Assembly (NCBI GenBank): GCA_002497075.1 | Contig: DAML01000005.1 | Coordinates: 289 to 64,288, forward strand | Source of the DNA: Methanomassiliicoccaceae archaeon UBA472 | GTDB lineage: Archaea > Thermoplasmatota > Thermoplasmata > Methanomassiliicoccales > UBA472 | DNA: 64,000 nucleotides | Direction: 5' to 3' | In this document: positions 26,209 to 34,319 of the stretch, piece after piece | Layout: each line of letters starts with the position of its first letter | How positions within the stretch are numbered: the first letter of the stretch is position 1 | Translations under genes and position numbers: made by a program | Notes under the pieces: generated by a model | The model's database searches: none | What the model was told of the DNA's origin: nothing | Seen by the model: the letters and a program-made list of their open reading frames with translations, nothing else

Positions 26209-26535
26209 ATGGACATGGATTACGATATCAAGAAAGGATACTATGGTAACCTGGAAGGGGATGGGCTCATGAAGATGATGGAGGCCGCCTTCGGCTCAGC
26301 CAAGAAGGAGGGGGACGCCCTGGTGTCCTCCTACGGGGCCATGACCAGGATCGAGGTCAGGCTGATCAGCAAGACCTCCATGGACATCAGCGCCACCAGC
26401 GACAGGAACGCCTCCCCGGACCTCGCCGCGGACACCATAAAGAAGTGGAACGAGTTCCTAGAGCAGGCCACCGGCTTCTCTTCCAAGGAGCGCCGCAACC
26501 GCCTGCAGAAGAAGGCCAAGGAAGGCAAGCTCTGA
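26209..26535 (+). CDS. Small conserved archaeal protein, resembles DUF5611
   Basis: 108 residues, soluble, alpha/beta. A Lys/Arg-rich C-terminal helix (SSKERRNRLQKKAKEG) follows a segment WNEFLEQATGFSSKER. It resembles the archaeal DUF5611 family in my recollection, but I could not verify this. It lies 4 bases after raSEA, so probably shares its mRNA. Function unknown. Confidence 0.7.
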   Translation: MDMDYDIKKGYYGNLEGDGLMKMMEAAFGSAKKEGDALVSSYGAMTRIEVRLISKTSMDISATSDRNASPDLAADTIKKWNEFLEQATGFSSKERRNRLQKKAKEGKL

Positions 26536-26567
26536 GGCTATCCAGCAAACCCCTTCACCCCCTGATT

Positions 26568-26577
26568 CTTTATATAT
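26568..26577 (+). promoter_or_regulatory. TATA box of the L3 ribosomal super-operon
   Basis: CTTTATATAT is the clearest TATA box in this gap. Transcription would begin near 26600, leaving a leader of about 205 bases before the L3 ATG, very long for an archaeal mRNA. A second AT-rich block, GTTTAAATAATAATG, is at 26591-26605. Confidence 0.65.
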
Positions 26578-26599
26578 GGGGGACCGATTTGTTTAAATA

Positions 26600-26807
26600 A
26601 TAATGATAGTATCGGACTTCTGCTCAACGCACTGAGGACGTTCGACCAGACCCCTTGGGCAATGCGAAAGCATCCCTAAGTCGCCCCCAAAAGCACATTC
26701 TGGAGGGTGATGACGGTGTCACGGTCGAAGGTGCTAGCCTCAACACTCTTGAGAACAGGCGTTAGCGAAAGAGAGTGTGCTCTCTCAGGAAAAATAGAGG
26801 GAGAAGC
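26600..26807 (+). promoter_or_regulatory. Structured leader RNA of rpl3 with a possible translational switch
   Basis: The part before 26740 can fold with a 7-base closing stem TTCGACC (26641-26647) and GGTCGAA (26723-26729), an inner CAGA/TCTG stem, and a GAAA-tetraloop hairpin at 26655-26679. The part next to the gene has four segments. Segment 1 is ACACTCT (26743-26749), 2 is AGAGAGTGT (26770-26778), 3 is CTCTCTC (26780-26786) and 4 is GAGGGAG (26797-26803), the ribosome-binding site. Segments 1-2, 2-3 and 3-4 can each pair, which is the logic of an attenuator. The ATG follows at 26808. Confidence 0.6.
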
Positions 26808-27809
26808 ATGTCAAACATAAGACGTCCGAGAAGGGGGTCCAAGGGATTCGGTCCGAGGAAGAGGGCCATCACCCAGACCCCAAGGCTGGATTCGTGGCCC
26901 GAGATCAGCGAAGGCCCGAAGGTCCAGGGATTTGCCGGTTACAAGGCAGGAATGACCCACGCGTTCATTGTGGACCAGCGCAAGACCAGCACCACCTCCG
27001 GTCAGGAGATCAAGGTGCCCGTCACCGTTCTGGAAGTGCCGCCGATGAAGGTGGCCGCGGTCCGCATCTACGAGAACACCCGCTACGGCCTGAAGACCGC
27101 CGGGGAGATCTGGGCGACCCAGCTGGATGAGACCCTCTCCAGGCTGCTGCCCATCCCCAAGAAGGTCGACGCCGATGCCGCCTGGGAGAAGATGAAGGGA
27201 GTGGACACCGAGGATGTTAGGGTCCTTGCCTTCACCCAGCCGAAGCTGGTCACCGGAGTGCCGAAGAAGCGCCCGGAGCTCATGGAGCTGCGCATAGGCG
27301 GCGGCACCATGGACGCCAGGATCGATTTCGCCAAGGGACTTCTGGGCAAGGAGATCGCCATCACCGACTTCACCAAGAACGGCGCGATGATCGATGTCGT
27401 TGCCATAACCAAGGGAAAGGGTTTCCAGGGCGCCACCAAGCGCTGGGGCCTGAAGCTCATGTCCCACAAGAACTCCAAGCACCGCCGTGCCATCGGTAAC
27501 CTAGGCCCTAAGCGGCCCGGCTACGTGCGCACGACCGTGCCCCAGTCCGGTCAGATGGGATACCACCAGAGGACCGAAGTGAACAAGCTCATCCTGAAAG
27601 TAGGGGAGAGCGGACAGGAGGTCAGCCCCAAGGGCGGCTTCCTGCACTATGGCGATGTTAGGAACCCCTTCGTCCTGGTCCACGGCTCCGTGCCCGGCCC
27701 CACCAAGAGGCTGGTCCGGATGAGGGACCCGGTAAGGAGGCAGAAGCCGGACATGAAGGATGCACCGGAGATGGTGTACATATCCACCGAGTCCAAGCAG
27801 GGGGCGTAA
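26808..27809 (+). CDS. rpl3: Large ribosomal subunit protein L3
   Basis: 333 residues. It starts MSNIRRPRRGSKGFGPRKR and contains the central GKGFQGATKRWG block that reaches the peptidyl-transferase area. First gene of the S10-like cluster. GAGGGAG before the ATG is the segment that the upstream leader can mask. Confidence 0.97.
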   Translation: MSNIRRPRRGSKGFGPRKRAITQTPRLDSWPEISEGPKVQGFAGYKAGMTHAFIVDQRKTSTTSGQEIKVPVTVLEVPPMKVAAVRIYENTRYGLKTAGEIWATQLDETLSRLLPIPKKVDADAAWEKMKGVDTEDVRVLAFTQPKLVTGVPKKRPELMELRIGGGTMDARIDFAKGLLGKEIAITDFTKNGAMIDVVAITKGKGFQGATKRWGLKLMSHKNSKHRRAIGNLGPKRPGYVRTTVPQSGQMGYHQRTEVNKLILKVGESGQEVSPKGGFLHYGDVRNPFVLVHGSVPGPTKRLVRMRDPVRRQKPDMKDAPEMVYISTESKQGA

Positions 27810-27812
27810 GCA

Positions 27813-28577
27813 ATGTCCAAAGTCAACGTATATTCATTGAACGGCGAGGTCCTGAGGACCGAGGCCCTGCCCGAGGTGTTCTCCACCGCGTTCAGGCCTG
27901 ACGTCATACACAGGGCCGTGGTCGCCGAGGAGTCCAACAAGAGGCAGCCCTACGGCCCGAAGCCCGGCGCCGGAATAAGGCACTCGGTTTCCACCTGGGG
28001 CAAGGGCCGCGGCGTGGCCCGTGTCCAGAGGCTGTCCTCGGGAGCGAAGGGCGCTGAGTCCCCCAACAACGTTGGAGGTCGCCGCGCTCACCCGCCCCGG
28101 GTAGACAAGGTGTGGACCATGAAGGTCAACCAGAAGGAGAAGACCCTCGCCAAGTGCTCCGCGCTGGCCGCCACGGCCGACGAGGAGAAGGTCAGGGCCA
28201 GGGGTCACCGCTTCAACGAGGGGCTCACCCTTCCAGTGGTCGTCGAGGACCGCCTGGAGGACGTGAAGAGCACCTCCGAGGTACTGGACACCCTGAGGAG
28301 CATCGGTGTATCTGACGACGTGATCCGCGCCAAGGACGGCATAAGGATCAGGGCGGGACGCGGCAAGATGCGCGGACGCCCCTACCGGATGCCCCGCAGC
28401 TTACTGATCGTCGTCTCGGCGCATGACGCCGCGGTGGTCAAGGGCGCCAGGAACCTTCCCGGCGTCGAAGTGGCCTTCGCGGAGATGCTGAACTCCGGCA
28501 ACCTGGCCCCCGGCGGACTGCCCGGCCGGCTGACGGTGTTCACTGAATCCGCCTTAAAGAAGATAGGAGAGTGGTGA
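27813..28577 (+). CDS. rpl4: Large ribosomal subunit protein L4
   Basis: 254 residues with the archaeal/eukaryal L4 core: the loop RQPYGPKPGAG, then GRGVARVQRLSSG and GGRRAHPPR, which line the exit tunnel. In bacteria L4 represses its own operon through the S10 leader, so it is the first candidate to act on the leader here. The gap to rpl3 is 3 bases. Confidence 0.97.
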   Translation: MSKVNVYSLNGEVLRTEALPEVFSTAFRPDVIHRAVVAEESNKRQPYGPKPGAGIRHSVSTWGKGRGVARVQRLSSGAKGAESPNNVGGRRAHPPRVDKVWTMKVNQKEKTLAKCSALAATADEEKVRARGHRFNEGLTLPVVVEDRLEDVKSTSEVLDTLRSIGVSDDVIRAKDGIRIRAGRGKMRGRPYRMPRSLLIVVSAHDAAVVKGARNLPGVEVAFAEMLNSGNLAPGGLPGRLTVFTESALKKIGEW

Positions 28578-28579
28578 GC

Positions 28580-28858
28580 ATGGCCAGAAAGGTACTGCTT
28601 TACCCGTACGTGACGGAAAAGACCATGAACTACATGACCGGCACGCCTACCCAGGATTTCAAGGACGGCAACAAGATCGAGTTCATCGTGGACCGCTTCG
28701 CCACCAAGGCGGAGATAAAGGGCGCCTTCGAGGCGCACTTCGAGGTCAAGGTGGACAAGGTCTGGACCAAGATCTCCAAGGATGGCAAGCACGCCGTAAT
28801 CAAGCTGGCTGAAGGATACTCTGCCGAGGACATCGGCATGAGGATCGGAGTGTTCTGA
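28580..28858 (+). CDS. rpl23: Large ribosomal subunit protein L23
   Basis: 92 residues, starting MARKVLLYPYVTEKTMNYM. The ATG at 28580 lies just after the rpl4 stop. A GTG three codons earlier would overlap rpl4. L23 sits at the tunnel exit and contacts SRP and the translocon. Confidence 0.95.
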   Translation: MARKVLLYPYVTEKTMNYMTGTPTQDFKDGNKIEFIVDRFATKAEIKGAFEAHFEVKVDKVWTKISKDGKHAVIKLAEGYSAEDIGMRIGVF

Positions 28859-28869
28859 GGAGGGGGAAC

Positions 28870-29568
28870 ATGGGCAGACAACTGAGACAACAGAGAAGGG
28901 GTCGTGGGACCATGACCTATACTTCCCCGAGCCACAGGCACGTGGGAGAGATAAAGCACCCGTACACCGAGCTCAAGACCGGAAAGGTGCTGGACATAAT
29001 GCACGCCCCGGGCCGCAACAGCCCGGTGGCCGAGGTGCAGTTCGAGGACGGTAAGAAGGACAAGATCATCGCCGTCGAGGGGTTGATGGTCGGACAGGAG
29101 ATCAGCGTGGACGGCTCCCTGAGCCTGAAGCCCGGGAGCATCATGCCCCTGGCCAACATCCCCGAGGGTACCCTGATCTACAACCTGGAGGCCAGGCCTG
29201 GCGATGGCGGCAAGTTCGTGAGGACCGCCGGAACCTACGCCACCGTGGTCACCAAGGGAGACAGCGTGGTAGTACAGCTGCCCTCCGGGGCATTCAAGAA
29301 CTTCGACCCCCGCTGCCGCGCCGGCGTGGGGATCGTCGCCGGTGGAGGTGCTTCCGAGAAGCCCTTCGCCAAGGCAGGTAAGAAGTTCCACGCATACCGC
29401 AGCAAGAGCAAGGCCTACTTCAAGGTGAAGGGAGTGGCGATGAACGCCGTCGACCACCCGCACGGCGGTGGAGGTCACCCCCACGTTGGTAAGCCCAGCA
29501 CGGTTTCGAGGAACGCTCCGCCGGGAAGGAAGGTAGGTAGGCTTTCCCCCCAGAAAAAGAGGAAGTGA
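28870..29568 (+). CDS. rpl2: Large ribosomal subunit protein L2
   Basis: 232 residues starting MGRQLRQQRRGRGTMTY. The universal motif NAVDHPHGGGGHPHVG, whose His is close to the peptidyl-transferase centre, is intact near the C terminus. GAGGAGGGGG precedes the ATG. Confidence 0.97.
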   Translation: MGRQLRQQRRGRGTMTYTSPSHRHVGEIKHPYTELKTGKVLDIMHAPGRNSPVAEVQFEDGKKDKIIAVEGLMVGQEISVDGSLSLKPGSIMPLANIPEGTLIYNLEARPGDGGKFVRTAGTYATVVTKGDSVVVQLPSGAFKNFDPRCRAGVGIVAGGGASEKPFAKAGKKFHAYRSKSKAYFKVKGVAMNAVDHPHGGGGHPHVGKPSTVSRNAPPGRKVGRLSPQKKRK

Positions 29569-29574
29569 TTCTAG

Positions 29575-30036
29575 ATGGCTGAAGATAAGCTAACTGGCAC
29601 CAAGGCCTCGAGGAGGAAACAGCGGAAGAAGAAGGGCATGATGACCGCCCGTAGGAAGAAGGAGTTCACCTACCGCGGATTCACCATGGAACAGCTCATG
29701 GAGATGCCCTTCGATGAAATGGTCGACCTCCTGCCGTCTAGGGTTAGAAGGTCGTTCCGCCGCGGACTCAACGAGGAGCAGAAGACCACCTTCGACAAGA
29801 TCGTGGATGGAGAGCAGGAAGTGGTGCGTACGCACCGCCGTGACATACCCGTCGTGCCGGCCTTCGTGGGCCGCCGCGTGGCCGTATACAACGGTAAGGA
29901 ATTCAAGGAAGTGGAGATAAAGCCCGAGATGATCGGGCACTTCCTGGGCGAGTTCGCCCAGACCAGGGGATCTGTAAAGCACTCCGGTCCGGGCGTCGGT
30001 GCGACCAGGGGCTCCAAGTTCATGCCGCTGAAGTGA
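29575..30036 (+). CDS. rps19: Small ribosomal subunit protein S19
   Basis: 153 residues. A basic N-terminal extension (KASRRKQRKKKG) is followed by the conserved S19 body with RTHRRDIPVVPAFVG and HFLGEFAQTRG. Seven bases follow rpl2. Confidence 0.96.
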   Translation: MAEDKLTGTKASRRKQRKKKGMMTARRKKEFTYRGFTMEQLMEMPFDEMVDLLPSRVRRSFRRGLNEEQKTTFDKIVDGEQEVVRTHRRDIPVVPAFVGRRVAVYNGKEFKEVEIKPEMIGHFLGEFAQTRGSVKHSGPGVGATRGSKFMPLK

Positions 30037-30045
30037 GGTGAAAAA

Positions 30046-30492
30046 ATGGTAGGATACACTGCACAAGCCGATCCGGACACCACGTCCAAAGCGATCGCCA
30101 AAGAGCTGCCCATCTCACCCAAGTTCTCGAGAGAGATCTGCCGCATGATCAGGGGCAAGAAGGTCGATGTCGCCATCCAGATGCTGGAAGAAGTGGTCGA
30201 TCTGCGCCGCCCGGTGCCGATCCGCCGCTACAACTACGGCGTGGCGCATAAGACCGGCGTAGGGCCTGGGAGATTCCCGAAGAAGGCCGCCGCGGCCATC
30301 ATCAAGGTGCTGCAGAGCGCCAAGAGCAATGCGGAGTACAAGGGCCTGGATGCCGACAACATGCGCGTGCGCATAGTCTCCGCCCACCACGGGCGGACCA
30401 TCCCCGGCTACATGCCGAGGGCGCATGGCCGCAGCACCGCCTGGGACCAGCAGACCGTCAACATCGAGGTCATATTGGAGGAGGTTCAGTAA
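30046..30492 (+). CDS. rpl22: Large ribosomal subunit protein L22
   Basis: 148 residues of archaeal L22, with the tunnel-reaching beta hairpin and a C-terminal RAHGRSTAWDQQTVNIEVIL strand pair. GAGGTG precedes the ATG. The stop abuts the rps3 start. Confidence 0.96.
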   Translation: MVGYTAQADPDTTSKAIAKELPISPKFSREICRMIRGKKVDVAIQMLEEVVDLRRPVPIRRYNYGVAHKTGVGPGRFPKKAAAAIIKVLQSAKSNAEYKGLDADNMRVRIVSAHHGRTIPGYMPRAHGRSTAWDQQTVNIEVILEEVQ

Positions 30493-31218
30493 ATGGCCAG
30501 CGAGAGGAAGTTCACACAGGAGAACATCAGAAGGGTGCTTCTCAAAGAGCACCTGATGAAGACCGTAGACCGCGCTGGCTTCGGAGGCGTGGACGTGCAG
30601 AGGACCCCCATGGGCACCAGGGTAACCCTGGTCGTGGAGCGTCCCGGCATAGTCATCGGTCGGCGGGGAGCGGCGATCAAGACGCTCACCAAGGACATCG
30701 AGGACAAGTTCCACTACGACAACCCCCAGATCGAGGTCCAGGAGGTGGAGAACCCCAACCTCAACGCCCAGATCATGGCGGAGAAGTTGGCCTTCGCCCT
30801 GGAGCGCGGCTGGCACTTCAGGCGGGCCGGTCACTCGACCGTCCGCCGCATAATGGAGTCCGGCGCTCGCGGATGCCTCATAGTCATCTCCGGCAAGCTG
30901 ACCGGGGAGAGGCACCGCACCGAGAAGTTCAAGGACGGGTCCATAAAGTACTGCGGTGAGACCAGGAACCTGTTCATAGGTACCGGTTTCGCCGTGGCCA
31001 AGCTGAAGCCCGGGGTCATCGGGGTACAGGTCGAGATCATGCAGGCTGGAGCCAGGCTCCCGGCCGAGATCGACGTCATGCCCATGGAGATGGCCATCCA
31101 GGCCAACCCCGACCTCGCTGAGCTGCTGAGGAAGCAGGAAGAGGCCTCGGTCATCGCTGAACATCCTGCCGAGGACGATGCTCCCGCAGAGGGAGATAAG
31201 GAGGAGGTGACCGAATAA
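30493..31218 (+). CDS. rps3: Small ribosomal subunit protein S3
   Basis: 241 residues. The KH domain (GIVIGRRGAAIKTLTKDIE) is followed by the S3 C-terminal domain with SGKLTGERHRTEKFKDG. An acidic tail (EDDAPAEGDKEEVTE) is added, as in many archaea. No gap to either neighbour. Confidence 0.97.
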   Translation: MASERKFTQENIRRVLLKEHLMKTVDRAGFGGVDVQRTPMGTRVTLVVERPGIVIGRRGAAIKTLTKDIEDKFHYDNPQIEVQEVENPNLNAQIMAEKLAFALERGWHFRRAGHSTVRRIMESGARGCLIVISGKLTGERHRTEKFKDGSIKYCGETRNLFIGTGFAVAKLKPGVIGVQVEIMQAGARLPAEIDVMPMEMAIQANPDLAELLRKQEEASVIAEHPAEDDAPAEGDKEEVTE

Positions 31219-31419
31219 ATGGCTTTACTGAGGACCTCTGAAATACGAGAGATGAGCGTGGATGAGCGAGCTGTCAAGCTCCGCGAGCTGCAGGACGAGC
31301 TCATGCATGAGAAGGGGGCCGCCGCCATGGGTGGCGCTCCCAACAACCCGGGGAAGATCAGGGCTTTAAGGAGCAACATCGCCAGGATCCTAACCGTCCA
31401 GAAGGAGGAAGAACAATAA
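31219..31419 (+). CDS. rpl29: Large ribosomal subunit protein L29
   Basis: 66 residues forming a two-helix hairpin with RELQDELMHEKGAAAMGG and the RALRSNIARILT end helix. GGAGGTGA lies inside the end of rps3. Its stop shares a base with the next ATG (TAATG). Confidence 0.94.
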   Translation: MALLRTSEIREMSVDERAVKLRELQDELMHEKGAAAMGGAPNNPGKIRALRSNIARILTVQKEEEQ

Positions 31420-31718
31420 TGGCCGACATTTGCTCGGTATGTGGGCTCCCTAAAGAGCTGTGCATGTGCGAGGAGATCGCCAGAGAACAGCAGTCCGTAA
31501 GGATCTACACCGACAGCCGGCGCTACGGCAAGATCGTCACCGTGGTCGATGGAATCGATTCCACCGATATCGACATAGACGACCTGGCGCGCAAGTTGAA
31601 GAACAAGTGCGCCGCCGGCGGCACCGCCAAAGAGGGCAAGATCGAGCTCCAGGGCGACCACAAGAAGAAAGTGGCTCAGACCCTGGAAGAAATGGGCTTC
31701 AAGACCGAGGTTCGGTAG
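31419..31718 (+). CDS. Translation initiation factor aIF1 (SUI1/YciH family)
   Basis: 99 residues. A short zinc-binding start (CSVCGLPKELCMCEE) is followed by the SUI1 fold with KNKCAAGGTAKEGKIELQGD. aIF1 keeps start-codon choice accurate on the 30S subunit. It is placed between L29 and RNase P protein 1, the common archaeal order. It ends in TAG. Confidence 0.94.
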   Translation: MADICSVCGLPKELCMCEEIAREQQSVRIYTDSRRYGKIVTVVDGIDSTDIDIDDLARKLKNKCAAGGTAKEGKIELQGDHKKKVAQTLEEMGFKTEVR

Positions 31719-31723
31719 GAGCC

Positions 31724-31984
31724 ATGGACAAGAGGGATTTCATGAGACAAGAACTCATAGGACTGGACATCGAGGTGGTGGAATCCAGCTGCCCCGGGCA
31801 CCTGTTGCACGGGAAGGTGGTGGACGAGACCAAGAACATGTTTGCCATATCCTGCCAGGGCAGGGAGAGGTGGATACCCAAGTCCGGCCATGAGTTCGTG
31901 TTCACATACCAGGGCGAGAGGATCAGGGTCCTAGGATCCGAGATCCAGCATCGACCAGAGGATAGGATCAAGAGAATTAGGTGA
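31724..31984 (+). CDS. rnp1: RNase P protein component 1 (Rpp29/Pop4)
   Basis: 86 residues of the Sm-like Rpp29 fold: a start MDKRDFMRQELIGLDIEVV, then GHLLHGKVVDETKN and the C-terminal RPEDRIKRIR. It binds the specificity domain of RNase P RNA. The ATG at 31724 is 5 bases after the aIF1 stop; a longer in-frame reading upstream lies inside aIF1. With rnp2 near ftsZ, two RNase P proteins are in this window. Confidence 0.92.
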   Translation: MDKRDFMRQELIGLDIEVVESSCPGHLLHGKVVDETKNMFAISCQGRERWIPKSGHEFVFTYQGERIRVLGSEIQHRPEDRIKRIR

Positions 31985-31988
31985 TCTA

Positions 31989-32315
31989 ATGAGCGAAGTC
32001 AGAGACATTGGCATTGATGTCAAGGCCCCCTCGGCCACCTGCGAGGACAAGCACTGTCCATTCCACGGGCAGCTCCCAGTGCGGGGGCAAATCATCGACG
32101 GCGTCATCGTTTCCGTGAAGATGAACGGCAGCGCCGTGGTCGAGAGGAACTACTTGAAGTATGACAAGAAGTACGAACGATTCGAGAAGAGGACGAGGCG
32201 TTACACCGCCCACAACCCCCCCTGCCTGCAGATAGCGGCCGGGGACAAGGTGCGCATCATGGAATGCCGCCCCTTGAGCAAGACGGTGTCCTTCGTCGTC
32301 GTGGAGAAGAGGTGA
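31989..32315 (+). CDS. rps17: Small ribosomal subunit protein S17
   Basis: 108 residues. The OB-fold core VRGQIIDGVIVSVKMNGSAVV and the conserved YEKRxxRYxxH-like block (YERFEKRTRRYTAHNPP) mark archaeal S17. Four bases after rnp1. Confidence 0.96.
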   Translation: MSEVRDIGIDVKAPSATCEDKHCPFHGQLPVRGQIIDGVIVSVKMNGSAVVERNYLKYDKKYERFEKRTRRYTAHNPPCLQIAAGDKVRIMECRPLSKTVSFVVVEKR

Positions 32316-32319
32316 GGAC

Positions 32320-32718
32320 ATGAAGGGATTGGCAGGTAACCAGACCAGGGGCATCATAACCGGATCGCACCTGGACGTGGTGGACAACACCGGAGCCAAG
32401 GTCATCAGTGTCATCGCCGTCCCCAACTACCACGGCGTGCACGGGCGCTGCCCGGCCGCCGCAGTGGGCGACATAGTCGTGGCCTCCGTCAAGAAGGGAA
32501 CCCCCGAGATGAGGAGGCAGATCGTCTACGCCATCATCGTTCGCCAGAGGAGGCCGTTCCGCCGCGCGGACGGCACCATGGTGCACTTCGAGGACAACGC
32601 CGCGGTAATTACCACGGAAGAGGGCGAGACCAAGGGAAGCGACATAAAGGGACCGGTGGCCAGGGAGGCCGCCGAGCGCTGGCCGCGCGTAGCCGCCACC
32701 GCTTCGACCATAGTGTGA
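32320..32718 (+). CDS. rpl14: Large ribosomal subunit protein L14
   Basis: 132 residues with the universal L14 barrel: TGSHLDVVDNTGAKVI, then KGTPEMRRQIVYAIIVRQ and the C-terminal IKGPVAREAAERWPR. It contacts the small subunit in the joined ribosome. Confidence 0.97.
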   Translation: MKGLAGNQTRGIITGSHLDVVDNTGAKVISVIAVPNYHGVHGRCPAAAVGDIVVASVKKGTPEMRRQIVYAIIVRQRRPFRRADGTMVHFEDNAAVITTEEGETKGSDIKGPVAREAAERWPRVAATASTIV

Positions 32719-32728
32719 GGTGCAGGAA

Positions 32729-33100
32729 ATGACGAGCAAGTACGCAAGCAAGCAGAGGAAGGCGCTGTACAACGCCCCCAACCACGTGCGCAACAAGAGC
32801 GTCGGCTCCCACCTCAGCGAAGAGCTGATGAAGAAGCTGGGCCGCCGCACCGTACGCGTGGTCAAGGGAGACACCGTCAAGGTGGTCCGCGGGGACGAGG
32901 ACGTACTCGGCCTGGAGGGCAAGGTAACCAGCGTCGACACCCACAACGGCAAGCTGATCGTTGAGGGCGTCACCATAGCAAAGGCCGACGGCACCATGAC
33001 CGAGAGGCCCGTCCACGCGTCCAACGTGGAAGTCACCAAGTTGGACATGAAGGACAACTACCGCAAGCAGAAGCTGCAATACGAGGAGGGTTCCCAGTGA
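32729..33100 (+). CDS. rpl24: Large ribosomal subunit protein L24
   Basis: 123 residues with the KOW motif VVKGDTVKVVRGDEDVLG. The ATG at 32729 (MTSKYASKQRKALYNAP) is preceded by GAGGTGCAGG. A GTG at 32720 is in frame but lies within that site. The stop overlaps the GTG start of rps4e. Confidence 0.95.
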   Translation: MTSKYASKQRKALYNAPNHVRNKSVGSHLSEELMKKLGRRTVRVVKGDTVKVVRGDEDVLGLEGKVTSVDTHNGKLIVEGVTIAKADGTMTERPVHASNVEVTKLDMKDNYRKQKLQYEEGSQ

Positions 33101-33807
33101 CCCAAGATCTGAAGAGACTTAATGCACCGAAGAGCTGGCCGGTGCCCAGGAAGAGCAACGTATGGGTGACCAGCCCCAACCCCGGCCCGCACTCGCTGGA
33201 CGGATGCATGCCTTTGAGCGTGGTCCTTAGGGACATGCTGAAGGTAGTGGACACCGCCGCCGAGGCCAAGAAGGTCCTTTCCGCGAAGAAGGTGCTGGTG
33301 GACGGCAAGGTCATCACCGAGGAGAAGTTCCCGGTGGGCCTGATGGACGTCATCAGCATCCCCGCCAACGGCAAGCACTACCGCATGCTGCTGGACGACC
33401 GCGGCAAGTTCATACTCGTGGAGATAGCCGAGGACCGCGCCAAGTGGAAGCTGTGCCGCATCGAGAACAAGACCTACGTGTCCGGCGGCCGCCTGCAGCT
33501 GAACCTGCACGACGGACGCAACATACTGGTCGAGTCGGACAGCTACAAGACCGGCGACGTCCTGAAGGTCGAGGTGCCTAGCCAGAACATACTGGAAGCA
33601 TACAAGCTGGTACAGGGCAACGTGGCCATGATCGTCAGCGGCTCCAACGCCGGACAGATCAACGTCGTGGAGGAGCAGGTCGAGGAGCGCTCCACCGCCC
33701 CCAACCTGGTCCGCTTCAAGAACGGAAAGCTGACCGTGAAGGACAACGTGTTCGTCATCGGCAACAAGACCCCTGAGGTCGCCCTGCCCGAGGTGAGAGC
33801 GGTATGA
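33097..33807 (+). CDS. rps4e: Small ribosomal subunit protein S4e
   Basis: 236 residues. The S4-like RNA-binding domain is followed by a KOW/SH3 domain (NVAMIVSGSNAGQINVVEE). It starts with GTG at 33097, overlapping the rpl24 stop (GTGA), with GAGGAGGG upstream. The start MTQDLKRLNAPKSWPVPRK is typical. Confidence 0.95.
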   Translation: MTQDLKRLNAPKSWPVPRKSNVWVTSPNPGPHSLDGCMPLSVVLRDMLKVVDTAAEAKKVLSAKKVLVDGKVITEEKFPVGLMDVISIPANGKHYRMLLDDRGKFILVEIAEDRAKWKLCRIENKTYVSGGRLQLNLHDGRNILVESDSYKTGDVLKVEVPSQNILEAYKLVQGNVAMIVSGSNAGQINVVEEQVEERSTAPNLVRFKNGKLTVKDNVFVIGNKTPEVALPEVRAV

Positions 33808-34319
33808 GCGAGAACGTCATGCGCCTGCCGCGCATCGAGAAGGTAGTCGTCAACATGGGCGTTGGCGAGTCCGGCGATCGCCTGGTCAAAGCGCAGAAGG
33901 TCATCGAGATGGTCACCGGACAGAAGTCCAAGCAGACCATTTCCAAGGTCACCAACCGCGACTTCGGCATCCGCGAGGGGCAGCCCATCGGGTGCATCGT
34001 GACCCTGAGGGGAGAGAAGGCCGAGGATTTCCTGAAGAGGGCGTTCACCATCCGGGAGAACCGCATCGCTTCATACTCCTTCGACCGCGAAGGCAACCTG
34101 TCATTCGGAGTGCCGGACTACACCGACTTCTCCGGGATGAAGTACGACCCGGAGATCGGGATATTCGGAATGGACATCAGCGTGTCCATCCAGAGGCCCG
34201 GGAAGCGTGTGGCCAGGCGCCGCGTCATGCGCCGCACCATACCCCACAGCCACCGTATGACCAGGCCTGAGGCCATGGAGTTCATCAAACAGAAGTTCAA
34301 CGTCGAGGTGATCGATTGA
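33804..34319 (+). CDS. rpl5: Large ribosomal subunit protein L5
   Basis: 171 residues, with EKVVVNMGVGESGDRL near the start and the segment YTDFSGMKYDPEIGIFGMDI. It binds 5S rRNA. The ATG overlaps the rps4e stop (ATGA), so translation is coupled. Confidence 0.97.
   Translation: MSENVMRLPRIEKVVVNMGVGESGDRLVKAQKVIEMVTGQKSKQTISKVTNRDFGIREGQPIGCIVTLRGEKAEDFLKRAFTIRENRIASYSFDREGNLSFGVPDYTDFSGMKYDPEIGIFGMDISVSIQRPGKRVARRRVMRRTIPHSHRMTRPEAMEFIKQKFNVEVID

Noticed and set aside
26707..26733. GTGATGA in the rpl3 leader as the C box of a C/D guide RNA
   Set aside because: No properly spaced D box and C prime/D prime pair follows; the motif sits inside a predicted stem region of the leader.
30115..31164. 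A 349-codon minus-strand frame across rpl22 and rps3
   Set aside because: Antisense shadow of ribosomal protein genes in a GC-rich genome.
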